This document shows, piece after piece, positions 6,004 to 13,695 of a stretch of 17,269 bases of DNA. The translations under genes were made by a program, and so were the position numbers. The stretch is taken from NCBI GenBank assembly GCA_963838795.1, contig CAWISL010000015.1, forward strand, positions 1-17,269. The letters are read 5' to 3'. Every line of letters begins with the position of its first letter. The first letter of the stretch is position 1. The stretch is from JAIBJN01 sp963838795 (lineage in GTDB: Bacteria > Actinomycetota > Thermoleophilia > Gaiellales > Gaiellaceae). Below the pieces are notes generated by a model. It was not told the DNA's origin. It saw nothing but the letters and a program-made list of their open reading frames with translations, and did no database searches.

Positions 6004-7386
6004 GTGCTGCGCTCCCTGCGCTTCAAGCTCCCCGCGATCTTCTTCGCGGGCGTGCTCGTGGCCGCGCTCGTCACCGTCGCGATCGCGGTTCGGTTCTTCC
6101 AGGAGGACACGCGGTCGCGCACGCTCGCGGAGCTTCAGCGCCAGGCCGAGGGGCTCGCCGAGCTCTACACGCGCCAGGCCAACGCGAGCATCGACGAGAC
6201 CGGCCCCGCGCCGCGCTTCGCCCCTCCGACCCTCGAGGAGGCGACCGGCTCGGAGATCTACTACGCGGGTGTCGAGATCTTCCCGGGGCAGGCGTCCGGC
6301 CTGAGCAAGCTGCCCCTCGACCTCCTCGACAGGGAAGCCCTCGACGACGGCCGCGTGCAGACGTTCGAGTTCCAGCCACCCGGCGTCGACCGCGTGTTCC
6401 TCGCCGCCGCGTACCCGATCCGGCTCGGCGGCGAGACCTTCGGCGCGATCGTCGTGGCGAAGCCGCGTGCCGAGCTCCAGGAACAGTGGATGGATCTGTC
6501 CCAGCGGCTCGCGCTCGCGTTCCTCGCCGGCCTCGGGATCGCGGCCGGGTTCGTCTGGTACCTGACCCGGCGCCTGACGAAGCCCCTGCTGACCCTCTCG
6601 CGTGCCGCGGACGAGGTCGCCCTCCGGCGCTACGGCGCCGAGCTCCCGGAGTCGGGCTCGAGCGACGAGATCGCGCACCTGACGGAGCGGTTCCGCGAGA
6701 TGACCGAGCGGCTCGCCGCGTCGGAGGCCCACGAGCGCAACTTCCTCGTCCGTGTCTCCCACGAGCTGCGGACCCCGCTCACCGCCATCCGCGGTCACGT
6801 CGCCGCCCTGCGCGAGGGCCTGGCGGACGACGCGGCGGCCCGGCAGGCGTCGCTCGACGTCATCCGGGCGGAGACGGACCGGCTCGTGCGTCTCGTCGGC
6901 GACCTCGTCGACCTCTCCCGGCTCGAGGCGCACAGCTTCACGCTCGAGGAGCACGAGGTCGAGCTCGAGCGCCTCGTCGAGCAGGGCTACAACTCCTTCG
7001 CCGAGGAGGCGCGCCGCCGGGAGATCCGCTACGAGCTCTCCCTCGGCGCCCGCCCGGTGCTGCACACGGACGGCGACCGCGTCCTCCAGATCGTCTCCAA
7101 CCTTCTCTCGAATGCGTTCTCCTGGACGCCCGACGGCGGCTCGATCTCGCTGGCGGTCTCGAAGGACAACGGCTTCGCCTCGGTCTCAGTCTCCGACTCG
7201 GGGCCCGGGATCGCGCCGGTCGACCGGGACCGCGTCTTCAGGCCGTTCGTGTCGGAGAACGGCGAGGGCACCGGCCTCGGGCTCGCGATCTCGCTGGAGC
7301 TCGCGCACGCGCTGGGCGGCGACCTCGAGCTCGACTCCACGGTCGGGCGAGGCTCGCGGTTCGAGCTTCGCCTGCCCGCCCAGTAG
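6004..7386 (+). CDS. Sensor histidine kinase (HAMP-HisKA-HATPase)
   Basis: This 460-residue membrane kinase starts at GTG 6004, eight bases after the regulator stop, with GGGGCGG as ribosome site. Transmembrane helix 1 is about residues 10-32 and helix 2 about 169-187, with an extracytoplasmic sensor of about 135 residues between them. A HAMP linker follows (about 188-240). The H-box has the phospho-acceptor His253 (VSHELRTPLT). The catalytic domain shows the N-box (SNLLSNAFSWTPDGG, 365-379), the G1 box with Asp398 (SDSGPGI) and the G2 box (EGTGLGLAIS, 421-430). It ends PAQ and TAG inside a perfect palindrome shared with the converging gene. It should autophosphorylate and pass phosphate to the neighbouring regulator. 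The sensor domain is not of a type I recognise, so the signal is unknown. Confidence 0.95.
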   Translation: MLRSLRFKLPAIFFAGVLVAALVTVAIAVRFFQEDTRSRTLAELQRQAEGLAELYTRQANASIDETGPAPRFAPPTLEEATGSEIYYAGVEIFPGQASGLSKLPLDLLDREALDDGRVQTFEFQPPGVDRVFLAAAYPIRLGGETFGAIVVAKPRAELQEQWMDLSQRLALAFLAGLGIAAGFVWYLTRRLTKPLLTLSRAADEVALRRYGAELPESGSSDEIAHLTERFREMTERLAASEAHERNFLVRVSHELRTPLTAIRGHVAALREGLADDAAARQASLDVIRAETDRLVRLVGDLVDLSRLEAHSFTLEEHEVELERLVEQGYNSFAEEARRREIRYELSLGARPVLHTDGDRVLQIVSNLLSNAFSWTPDGGSISLAVSKDNGFASVSVSDSGPGIAPVDRDRVFRPFVSENGEGTGLGLAISLELAHALGGDLELDSTVGRGSRFELRLPAQ

Positions 7387-7397
7387 CGCTACTGGGC
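7378..7397. repeat. Perfect 20-base palindrome holding both convergent stop codons
   Basis: GCCCAGTAGCGCTACTGGGC equals its own reverse complement. The kinase TAG (7384-7386) lies in the left arm and the coiled-coil gene's TAG (7389-7391 on the minus strand) in the right arm, two bases apart. Transcripts from either strand could form an 8-base stem with a GCGC loop. There is no T-tract, so a bidirectional terminator is possible but unproven. Confidence 0.6.
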
Positions 7398-7856
7398 CTG
7401 GCGGCTGTCGATCCGGTAGAGCGCGGCGCCGGGGCGCTCCTCGAGGGAGCGCTCGATGCGGTCGAGGATGCGCTCGGCCCGGTCGAGCCGGCGCTCGACG
7501 GAGCGCCAGCCGGATCCGATCAGCTCGACGAGGACGGCGAGATCCTCGAGCCGCTCGCGCCGCTCGGCGGCCACCTCGGCCTGCAGCGCCTCGAGGCGGC
7601 GAACGAGCTGGCCCGTCAGGCCGCGCACCTCGGCGATGTGCTTGGCGACGGGGAGCACCTCCGCGCGCATCCCTTCCTCGATCGCGGCCCCGAGACGCTC
7701 CGGGACCACGGTCTCGAGCTCGGCCGCGGTTTGCGCGAGTGCGTCGAGCCCGGCCTCGGCACGCGCGAGAGCGGCCTCGAGGTCGGCCTTCGTCGTGCCT
7801 CCCTCGCGCGCCTCCGCGATGCGTGCTCTGGCCCGTTCCAGCGCGTCGCGATCCAT
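7389..7856 (-). CDS. Coiled-coil protein of unknown function
   Basis: This 155-residue, almost entirely helical protein is rich in Glu, Arg, Ala and Leu with heptad-like spacing (for example LGAAIEEGMRAEVLPVAKHIAEV and the block around residues 95-140). It has no cysteine, signal peptide or transmembrane helix. The last 15 or so residues (GAALYRIDSRQAQ) are less helical. The ATG at 7854-7856 is preferred; an in-frame ATG at 7887-7889 would give 166 residues but overlaps the queA start codon on the other strand. Neither has a strong ribosome site. It is divergent from queA by 31 bases and converges on the kinase with two bases between the stops. Oligomerisation is likely; no further role can be assigned. 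Confidence 0.7.
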   Translation of the reverse strand: MDRDALERARARIAEAREGGTTKADLEAALARAEAGLDALAQTAAELETVVPERLGAAIEEGMRAEVLPVAKHIAEVRGLTGQLVRRLEALQAEVAAERRERLEDLAVLVELIGSGWRSVERRLDRAERILDRIERSLEERPGAALYRIDSRQAQ

Positions 7857-7887
7857 GGCGGTGACTCTACTCTTGGCGTCGGATCGC

Positions 7888-8829
7888 ATGAGAACCGCCG
7901 AGCTCGACTACGACCTCCCGCCGGAATTGATCGCCCAGCGGCCGCTCGAGCGGCGCGACGACTCGCGGCTCCTCGTCGCCGATCGGGCCTCCGGCGACGT
8001 CCGGCACCGGCACTTCCGCGACCTCCGGGACGAGCTCCCTGACGGGGCGCTCGTCGTCGTCAACGACACCCGCGTGATTCCCGCGCGCGTGCGGGCGCGC
8101 AGGGAGTCCGGCGGCGAGGCCGAGGTCCTGCTCCTCGAGCCGGCCGGGGACGGCCTGTGGGAAGCGCTCGCGCGCCCGACGAAGCGTCTGCGGGCGGGAG
8201 CGAGACTCGGCCCAGTCGAGCTCGTGGAGCACATCGGCGCCGGGCGGTGGCTGGTCCGCCTCGCAGGGGAGCCGGAGGGCGAGGCCCCGCTGCCGCCGTA
8301 CATCACGGAGCCCCTCGCCGACGCAGAGCGCTACCAGACCGTCTACGCGGAGGAGGCAGGCTCCGCGGCTGCGCCGACGGCCGGGCTCCACTTCACGCCG
8401 GAGCTCCTCGCCGGGCTCGACGTCGAGCGGATCACGCTCCACGTCGGCCTCGACACCTTCCGCCCGGTGACGGCGGACGACCTCGCCGACCACGAGATCC
8501 ACAGCGAGCGCTACCGGGTGGAGCCCGGCGCGTGGGAGCGGATCCGCGCCGCGGAGCGGGTCGTGGCCGTGGGGACGACCACCGTGCGGGTGCTCGAGTC
8601 GCTCGCGCGCGGCGCGCCGCTCGAAGGCCGGACGAGCCTCTTCGTCACGCCGGGCTTCGAGTTCCGGCGCGTGGACGCGCTCGTGACCAACTTCCACCTG
8701 CCGCGGTCGACCCTGCTCGCCCTGGTCATGGCCTTCGCGGGCGTGGAGGAGACGCGGAGGCTCTACCGGCTCGCGATCGAGGAGCGCTACCGCTTCTACT
8801 CCTTCGGCGATGCGATGCTCCTCCTGTGA
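7888..8829 (+). CDS. queA: S-adenosylmethionine:tRNA ribosyltransferase-isomerase
   Basis: QueA transfers and isomerises the ribosyl group of S-adenosylmethionine onto preQ1-modified tRNA to give epoxyqueuosine in the wobble position. This copy has 313 residues, shorter than the roughly 350 of E. coli, with the reduction in the central region. Visible family signatures are FDYDLPPELIA-like ELDYDLPPELIAQRPL at the start, VVVNDTRVIPARV (about 56-68), PPYI, the highly conserved GSAAAPTAGLHFT (about 158-170), HVGLDTFRPV and the terminal FYSFGDAMLLL. The ATG at 7888 aligns with the usual N-terminus. It is followed, 115 bases later, by tgt, the enzyme of the preceding step, the standard bacterial pairing. 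Confidence 0.97.
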   Translation: MRTAELDYDLPPELIAQRPLERRDDSRLLVADRASGDVRHRHFRDLRDELPDGALVVVNDTRVIPARVRARRESGGEAEVLLLEPAGDGLWEALARPTKRLRAGARLGPVELVEHIGAGRWLVRLAGEPEGEAPLPPYITEPLADAERYQTVYAEEAGSAAAPTAGLHFTPELLAGLDVERITLHVGLDTFRPVTADDLADHEIHSERYRVEPGAWERIRAAERVVAVGTTTVRVLESLARGAPLEGRTSLFVTPGFEFRRVDALVTNFHLPRSTLLALVMAFAGVEETRRLYRLAIEERYRFYSFGDAMLLL

Positions 8830-8944
8830 CCCGCTTCCCCTTCTATCTCCGGGGCACCCCGTCCCACCACCCGCTTTCGACGGTAACGCCAGAAAACGCA
8901 CCCGTGGCGCGCGGAGCGTGTCGAATCGCGCGCGGAAGCGTGCC

Positions 8945-10069
8945 GTGAGCTTCACGCTGAGCGCCACCGACGGCGCGGCGCGCGCCGGCGTCCTGCACAC
9001 GGCGCACGGCGACGTGCCCACGCCCGCGTTCATGCCCGTGGGGACGAAGGCGACCGTCAAGGGCCTCGACCCGGTCCGGCTGCGCGAGCTCGGGACGACG
9101 ATCCTCCTCGGCAACACGTACCACCTGCACTTCCGGCCCGGCGCGGAGCTCATCGAGGAGCTCGGCGGCCTGCACCGGTTCATGGCCTGGGACGGGCCGA
9201 TCCTCACGGACTCCGGCGGCTTCCAGGTCTTCTCGCTCCGCGACACGATCGTCGCCGCCGACGACGAGGGCGTGACGTTCAGGTCGGTCTACGACGGCGA
9301 GGCCGCGCGCTTCACGCCGGAGCTCGCAGCCGAGATCCAGCGGCGGCTCGGCTCGGACATCGCCATGTGCCTCGACATCTGCCTTCCGGCCGCGGCCCCG
9401 GCCCGAGAAATGCAGCAGGCCGCCGATCGCACCACGCTCTGGGCCGCACGTCAGCTCGCGGCGCCGCGCGCGGACGGGCAGCTCCTCTTCGGGATCTCCC
9501 AGGGCGGCACGGACGTCGACCTCCGCCGCCGCTCCATCGACGAGATCGCGGCACTCGGCTTCGACGGCAACGCGCTCGGCGGGCTGAGCGTGGGGGAGGA
9601 CCGCGAGCTCATGCTCGAGACCGTCGCGTGGAGCGCGCCGCTCCTGCCGGCCGACAGGCCGCGCTACTTCATGGGGATCGGGGACCCGGCCGGGATCCTC
9701 GAGGTGGTCGAGCGCGGGGTCGACATGTTCGACTGCGTGCTGCCCACGCGGCTCGGGCGCACGGGCTCGGCGGTGACGTGGGAGGGCCGCCTGAACCTCC
9801 GCAACGCCCGCTTCGCGCGGGACACCGCGCCGCTGCAGGAAGGCTGCCCGTGCCGGGCGTGCACCGGCTTCTCGCGCGCGTACCTGCGCCACCTCGTGAA
9901 CCAGCAGGAGCTGCTCGGGCTCACGCTGCTCTCGGAGCACAACGTCCGCTTCCTGCTCGACCTGACCGCCGCGGCTCGAGCGGCCATCGAGCGCGGTGAG
10001 CTCGCAGCCTTCAAGGCGGAGGCGCTGGACCGGCTCGGCCCGCCGGCCACGGCGGCCGCGCCGGAGTGA
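8945..10069 (+). CDS. tgt: tRNA-guanine transglycosylase
   Basis: Tgt exchanges guanine-34 for preQ1 in tRNAs with GUN anticodons, the entry step to queuosine. The 374-residue product has the usual length. Key residues are Asp89 (LTDSGGFQVFS) as general acid/base, Asp144 (CLDICLP), substrate-loop GISQGG and GGLSVGE, and nucleophile Asp263 in VDMFDCVLPTRLGRTG. The zinc site is C301-x-C303-x2-C306 with His332 (CPCRACTGF; SEHNVRFL). The GTG at 8945 is chosen since GGAAG lies six bases upstream and it gives a family-typical start (SFTLSATDG); another in-frame GTG at 8918 and an open frame back to 8810 are less likely. The 115 bases between queA and tgt show no clear promoter or terminator. Confidence 0.97.
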   Translation: MSFTLSATDGAARAGVLHTAHGDVPTPAFMPVGTKATVKGLDPVRLRELGTTILLGNTYHLHFRPGAELIEELGGLHRFMAWDGPILTDSGGFQVFSLRDTIVAADDEGVTFRSVYDGEAARFTPELAAEIQRRLGSDIAMCLDICLPAAAPAREMQQAADRTTLWAARQLAAPRADGQLLFGISQGGTDVDLRRRSIDEIAALGFDGNALGGLSVGEDRELMLETVAWSAPLLPADRPRYFMGIGDPAGILEVVERGVDMFDCVLPTRLGRTGSAVTWEGRLNLRNARFARDTAPLQEGCPCRACTGFSRAYLRHLVNQQELLGLTLLSEHNVRFLLDLTAAARAAIERGELAAFKAEALDRLGPPATAAAPE

Positions 10070-10181
10070 CAGAAGCCACGGCCTGATACTTTTTTCCGGC
10101 ACAATTGTGTGTCAGAGGTCCTTGCGGCGCCCCGCGAGGAATGGGCGCGCGCGGTCGAGACACGTCTAGGAGGCTCAAGTA
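10070..10181 (+). promoter_or_regulatory. Intergenic leader of yajC-secDF: T6 tract, short palindrome, strong ribosome site
   Basis: This 112-base gap has a T6 tract at 10090-10095 and a perfect 10-base palindrome, CACAATTGTG (10100-10109), in an A/T-rich patch. A very strong ribosome site AGGAGG (10168-10173) is placed eight bases before the yajC GTG. The T-tract lacks a convincing hairpin in front of it. I could not identify a -35/-10 pair with normal spacing. A promoter or operator here is plausible because this is the only A/T-rich break in the block. Confidence 0.4.
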
Positions 10182-10550
10182 GTGGACCCAATCTTTCTCT
10201 TCTTCCTCGTGATGCTCGTGTTCCTGTACCTCCTGCTGGTGCGTCCTCAGCGACAGCAGGCGAAGCGTCACCAGGAGATGCTCAAGGGCCTCAGCATCGG
10301 CGACGAGGTGATCACCGCCGGCGGCATCTACGGCGAGGTGACCGAGATCGACGACGAGCGTGTCCAGCTCGAGGTCGACGCCGACGTTCGCATCGCCGTC
10401 ACCCGCCGTGCGATCGCCAACAAGGTGCCCCCGGAGGAGTCCGCCGCCATGGCCGAGGAGCCGGAAGAGGCCCCCGAGCCGATGGAGGCGCCCGAGCCGG
10501 CGTCGATCGACGACGTTGAGCCTGTGGTGGAGGAACAGGCCCGCCGCTAG
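10182..10550 (+). CDS. yajC: Sec translocon accessory protein YajC
   Basis: This 122-residue single-pass membrane protein has one N-terminal hydrophobic helix (PIFLFFLVMLVFLYLLLVR, about 3-21). The YajC signature follows, RPQRQQAKRHQEMLKGLSIGD-like, then EVITAGGIYGEV and a small beta domain to about residue 87. The tail from about 88 is acidic and Pro/Glu-rich (MAEEPEEAPEPMEAPEPAS), a common extension in high-GC relatives. YajC associates with SecD and SecF in the holo-translocon, and secDF starts 17 bases downstream. Translation should be efficient given the AGGAGG site before the GTG. Confidence 0.96.
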   Translation: MDPIFLFFLVMLVFLYLLLVRPQRQQAKRHQEMLKGLSIGDEVITAGGIYGEVTEIDDERVQLEVDADVRIAVTRRAIANKVPPEESAAMAEEPEEAPEPMEAPEPASIDDVEPVVEEQARR

Positions 10551-10567
10551 GGCCGAGCGCAGCACCC

Positions 10568-13438
10568 GTGCGTCGCTACCTCCTCATCCTGACCGCCCTC
10601 TTCGGCGTCATCGCCGGCGTCGCCGTGCTGAGCATCTTCCGCTCGCCGACGCTCGGGCTCGATCTCCAGGGCGGTCTCGAGGTCGTCCTCGAGGCGCGGC
10701 CGGAGGCCGGGCAGGAGCTGACGGAGGAGGACCTCGACCGGTCGGTCGAGATCATCCGAGACCGCGTGGACAAGATCGGCGTCTCCGAGCCGGAGATCCG
10801 CAAGCAGGGCGACAACCAGATCGTCGTCGACCTCGCCGGCGTCTTCGACCAGGGCCGCGCCGCGGACATCATCGGCCAGACGGCCCAGCTCGAGTTCTAC
10901 GACCTCCAGGGCGACGCGATGCCGATCTCGCAGAACCCCGCTGACCCGACCGGGATGCCGCAGGCGAGCCCGACGCTCCTGCCGCTCCTCACTCCGGAGG
11001 ATGAGCTGCCGGAGGACACGGAGGCGCGCGAGTGGTACCTGTTCTCCGAGTCGAAGTCGCGCCTCGCCGGCCCTGCGCCGACGAAGGAGGCGCTGGCCGC
11101 GCAGATCGAAGGGGGCGAGATCCCCGAGGGCGCCGAGTACTTCGTCGTCCCCGAGGGCACGACGGTCCTCACCTGCGGGCACGCGACCAACGACGAGGCG
11201 GCGGCGGCACAGCCCTGCCCGGGCGGCGTCTCGGCCGCTTCGCCCTGGTACTACCTCTACCGCTACGAGCCCGACGCCGCCGAGGACCCGAGCCCGGCGC
11301 TGACGGGCGAGGACCTCAACGCCGACGGCACGCGCCAGGACTTCGGCACCGACGGGCAGCCGAACGTCCTCCTCGACTTCACGGACGAGGGCGGGGACAG
11401 GTTCCACGACATCACGCGGACGCTCTCCCAGCGCGGGCAGACCCTGGCCGACACGAACCAGGCGGAAGGCCGCGACCAGGAGCGCGCCTTCGCGCAGAGC
11501 TTCGCGATCGTCCTCGACAACGAGATCCGCTCGTTCCCGATCATCGACTTCACCGACCCGCAGCTCGTCGACGGGATCTCGGGCGGCAGCGCTGAGATCA
11601 CCGGCCTCGACAACCTCGACGAGGCGAAGGACCTGGCGCTCGTCCTCCAGACCGGCGCCCTGCCCGTCGAGTTCGTCCAGGTCGAGCGGACGCAGATCTC
11701 CGCCACGCTCGGTGAGGACTCGCTCCGAGAGGCAATGATCGCGGCGCTCGTCGGGCTGATCGCCGTCGCGATCTTCCTGCTCATCGTCTATCGCTTCCTC
11801 GGCGTCGTCGCCATCGTCGGCCTCGCCGTCTACGGCATCTTCCTCTACGGCGCGATCCTCGCCTTCGAGGTGACGATGACGCTGCCGGGCATCGCGGGAA
11901 TCATCCTCACGATCGGTGTCGCGGCCGACGCGAACATCGTCATCTTCGAACGCATCAAGGAAGAGGTGCGCGCGGGCAAATCGGTGCGCGCCGCCATCGC
12001 CACCGGCTACCGCAAGGGCTTCGCCACGATCGTCGACGCAAACGTCGTCACGATGATCACGGCGTTCGTGCTCTTCGCCGTAGCGACGGGTGGCGTCCGT
12101 GGGTTCGCGCTCATGCTCCTCGTCGGAACGCTGCTCTCGATGCTCACGGCGGTGCTTGCCACGCGCGCACTCCTCGGCGTCCTCGCGCGCTTCCGCTGGT
12201 TCGACAACCCGAAGTTCATGGGCGCCAAGGCCGAGAGGATCCCGGACTGGCAGAAGATCGACTTCGTCGGCAAGCGCCGGATCTGGTTCTCGATCGCGAC
12301 CGGGCTGCTCGTCGTCTCGATCGCCTTGATCGTGTTCAAGGGCCTCAACCTGGGAATCGACTTCGAGGGCGGGAGCCAGGTCTCGTTCGAGACGCCGCAG
12401 CCGACGACGGTCGACCGCGTGCGCGAGGAGGCAGCGTCCGTCGGCCTGGCCGACGCCGTCATCCAGGGGCGCGGGAACGAGACCGACGGTGGCTACACCG
12501 AGTTCCAGATCAAGACAGAGACGCTGACCGAGGCTCAGCAGGCGGAGCTGACAAGCTCGATCCAACGCGACCTGGACGCCGAGGCGATCGGCGTCCGCAG
12601 CGTGTCCGGGAGCTTCAGCGACCAGATCCTGCGCGGGGCGATCCTCGCCATCGTCGTCTCCCTGGTCCTGATCGTCATCTACGTGACGATCCGGTTCGAG
12701 TTCGTCTTCGCGCTCCCGATCTTCAGGGCGCTCTTCTACGACGTGACGGTCGCGATGGGCGTGTACGCGCTCTTCGGCTGGGAGGTGACGGCCGCGACCG
12801 TGGCCGCCATCCTCACCATCCTCGGTTACTCGATGTACGACACGATCATCATTTTCGACCGCGTGCGCGAGAACATCCCGCTCATGCGCAAGTCGAGCTT
12901 CGCGGCCATCGCCAACCAGTCGCTGTGGGAGACGATCCGCAGGTCGCTCGCCACGAGCTTCATCACGCTCCTCCCGGTCACCTCGCTGATCCTCTTCGGC
13001 GGGGAGACGCTGCAGGCGTTCGCGGTCGCGCTGCTGATCGGCATCGGCTCCGGCGCGTTCTCGACGATCTTCATCGCCACGCCGTTCCTCGCGGTGCTGA
13101 AGGAGCGCGAGCCCGAGTACGCGCGGCGCAAGGACGCGGGCCTCCAGGAGAAGCTCGACACCGTCGGCGAGCAGACGGAAGGTCGCCCGGACGACGAGCC
13201 CGTCGCCGCCGAGGAGGAGCTCGAGGAGCCTCAAGAGGCCGGAAGAGGCCGAAGAGGCTGTCACCGCCGACGCCGCTCCGGCGGACGGCGGAGGGGACGG
13301 CGCAGCCGCCAGGCGGGAGGCGCGCCGCAAGCGAAGGCGTGCGAAGCCACATGGCCGAGCCCGCTAACGACTCGAACAGCTCGCTCCGCGAGACCGTCGA
13401 GGAGCTCTTTCTCGCAGGCGTCGGCGTCGTCGCCCTGA
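10568..13438 (+). CDS. secDF: SecDF fusion, proton-driven protein-export subunit, with frameshifted C-terminal tail
   Basis: SecD and SecF sit in one polypeptide, with no stop between them. The SecD half has an N-terminal helix (about 4-22), the conserved GLDLQGG motif (30-36), a large periplasmic-type P1 region (about 40-390), and the membrane bundle with GVAADANIVIFERIKEE near residue 455. The SecF half follows from about 565, with LGIDFEGGSQVSFE near 594 and ILGYSMYDTIIIFDRVREN near 755. The complex uses the proton gradient to pull substrates out of SecYEG. GTG 10568 follows yajC by 17 bases. The tail after about residue 890 appears frameshifted: in the +1 frame from about 13242 it reads EEAEEAVTADAAPADGGG and ends RRKRRAKPHGRAR with TAA at 13365-13367, a natural basic SecF ending. 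The uninterrupted frame instead runs to 13438. Confidence 0.92.
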   Translation: MRRYLLILTALFGVIAGVAVLSIFRSPTLGLDLQGGLEVVLEARPEAGQELTEEDLDRSVEIIRDRVDKIGVSEPEIRKQGDNQIVVDLAGVFDQGRAADIIGQTAQLEFYDLQGDAMPISQNPADPTGMPQASPTLLPLLTPEDELPEDTEAREWYLFSESKSRLAGPAPTKEALAAQIEGGEIPEGAEYFVVPEGTTVLTCGHATNDEAAAAQPCPGGVSAASPWYYLYRYEPDAAEDPSPALTGEDLNADGTRQDFGTDGQPNVLLDFTDEGGDRFHDITRTLSQRGQTLADTNQAEGRDQERAFAQSFAIVLDNEIRSFPIIDFTDPQLVDGISGGSAEITGLDNLDEAKDLALVLQTGALPVEFVQVERTQISATLGEDSLREAMIAALVGLIAVAIFLLIVYRFLGVVAIVGLAVYGIFLYGAILAFEVTMTLPGIAGIILTIGVAADANIVIFERIKEEVRAGKSVRAAIATGYRKGFATIVDANVVTMITAFVLFAVATGGVRGFALMLLVGTLLSMLTAVLATRALLGVLARFRWFDNPKFMGAKAERIPDWQKIDFVGKRRIWFSIATGLLVVSIALIVFKGLNLGIDFEGGSQVSFETPQPTTVDRVREEAASVGLADAVIQGRGNETDGGYTEFQIKTETLTEAQQAELTSSIQRDLDAEAIGVRSVSGSFSDQILRGAILAIVVSLVLIVIYVTIRFEFVFALPIFRALFYDVTVAMGVYALFGWEVTAATVAAILTILGYSMYDTIIIFDRVRENIPLMRKSSFAAIANQSLWETIRRSLATSFITLLPVTSLILFGGETLQAFAVALLIGIGSGAFSTIFIATPFLAVLKEREPEYARRKDAGLQEKLDTVGEQTEGRPDDEPVAAEEELEEPQEAGRGRRGCHRRRRSGGRRRGRRSRQAGGAPQAKACEATWPSPLTTRTARSARPSRSSFSQASASSP

Positions 13439-13695
13439 CGAAGGACCGCGCCGACGAGCTCGTCGAGGAGCTGGTCGGGCGCGGCAAGGTCAGCCGCGAG
13501 GACGCGAAGGACGTCGTCGACGAGGTGATGGGCCGCTGGCGCGGGGACGCGCTGCGCGTCGGCGAGCGCGCCGGCTCGACGCTCTCCGGGCTCTTTCGCG
13601 AGGTCGGGCTCGTCACGCGCCGCGAGTACGAGGAGCTCGAGCTCCGGCTCGCGCAGCTCGAGCACCGACTCCGCCTGGTCGAAAAGGAAAAGTGA
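13351..13695 (+). CDS. Phasin-like / UbiK-like coiled-coil protein
   Basis: This 114-residue helical protein starts at ATG 13351. The N-terminal half contains LFLAGVGVVALTKDRADEL and LVGRGKVSREDAKDVVDEV, closely resembling PhaF-type phasin proteins (COG3937-like). The C-terminal third, FREVGLVTRREYEELELRL followed by AQLEHRLRLVEKEK, resembles the end of phasins and the BMFP/UbiK proteins that support quinone biosynthesis enzymes. Such proteins are amphipathic, oligomerise by coiled coils and sit on lipid surfaces. Its TGA overlaps the GTG of the ABC1/UbiB-type kinase gene (13692-13695), so coupled expression is likely. Whether it is a granule protein or an accessory to the kinase cannot be decided from sequence. 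The upstream secDF frame overlaps its start. Confidence 0.82.
   Translation: MAEPANDSNSSLRETVEELFLAGVGVVALTKDRADELVEELVGRGKVSREDAKDVVDEVMGRWRGDALRVGERAGSTLSGLFREVGLVTRREYEELELRLAQLEHRLRLVEKEK

Noticed and set aside
7857..7889. Longer start for the coiled-coil protein at 7889
   Set aside because: It would overlap the queA start codon on the opposite strand and adds a non-helical extension; kept only as an alternative.
13235..13250. Programmed frameshifting in secDF
   Set aside because: No slippery heptamer, stimulatory structure or functional reason was seen; a simple one-base indel explains it better.
10547..13330. Minus-strand frame of over 900 codons opposite secDF
   Set aside because: Its translation is dominated by Arg, Asp and Glu repeats, mirrors SecDF codons and has no recognisable domain.
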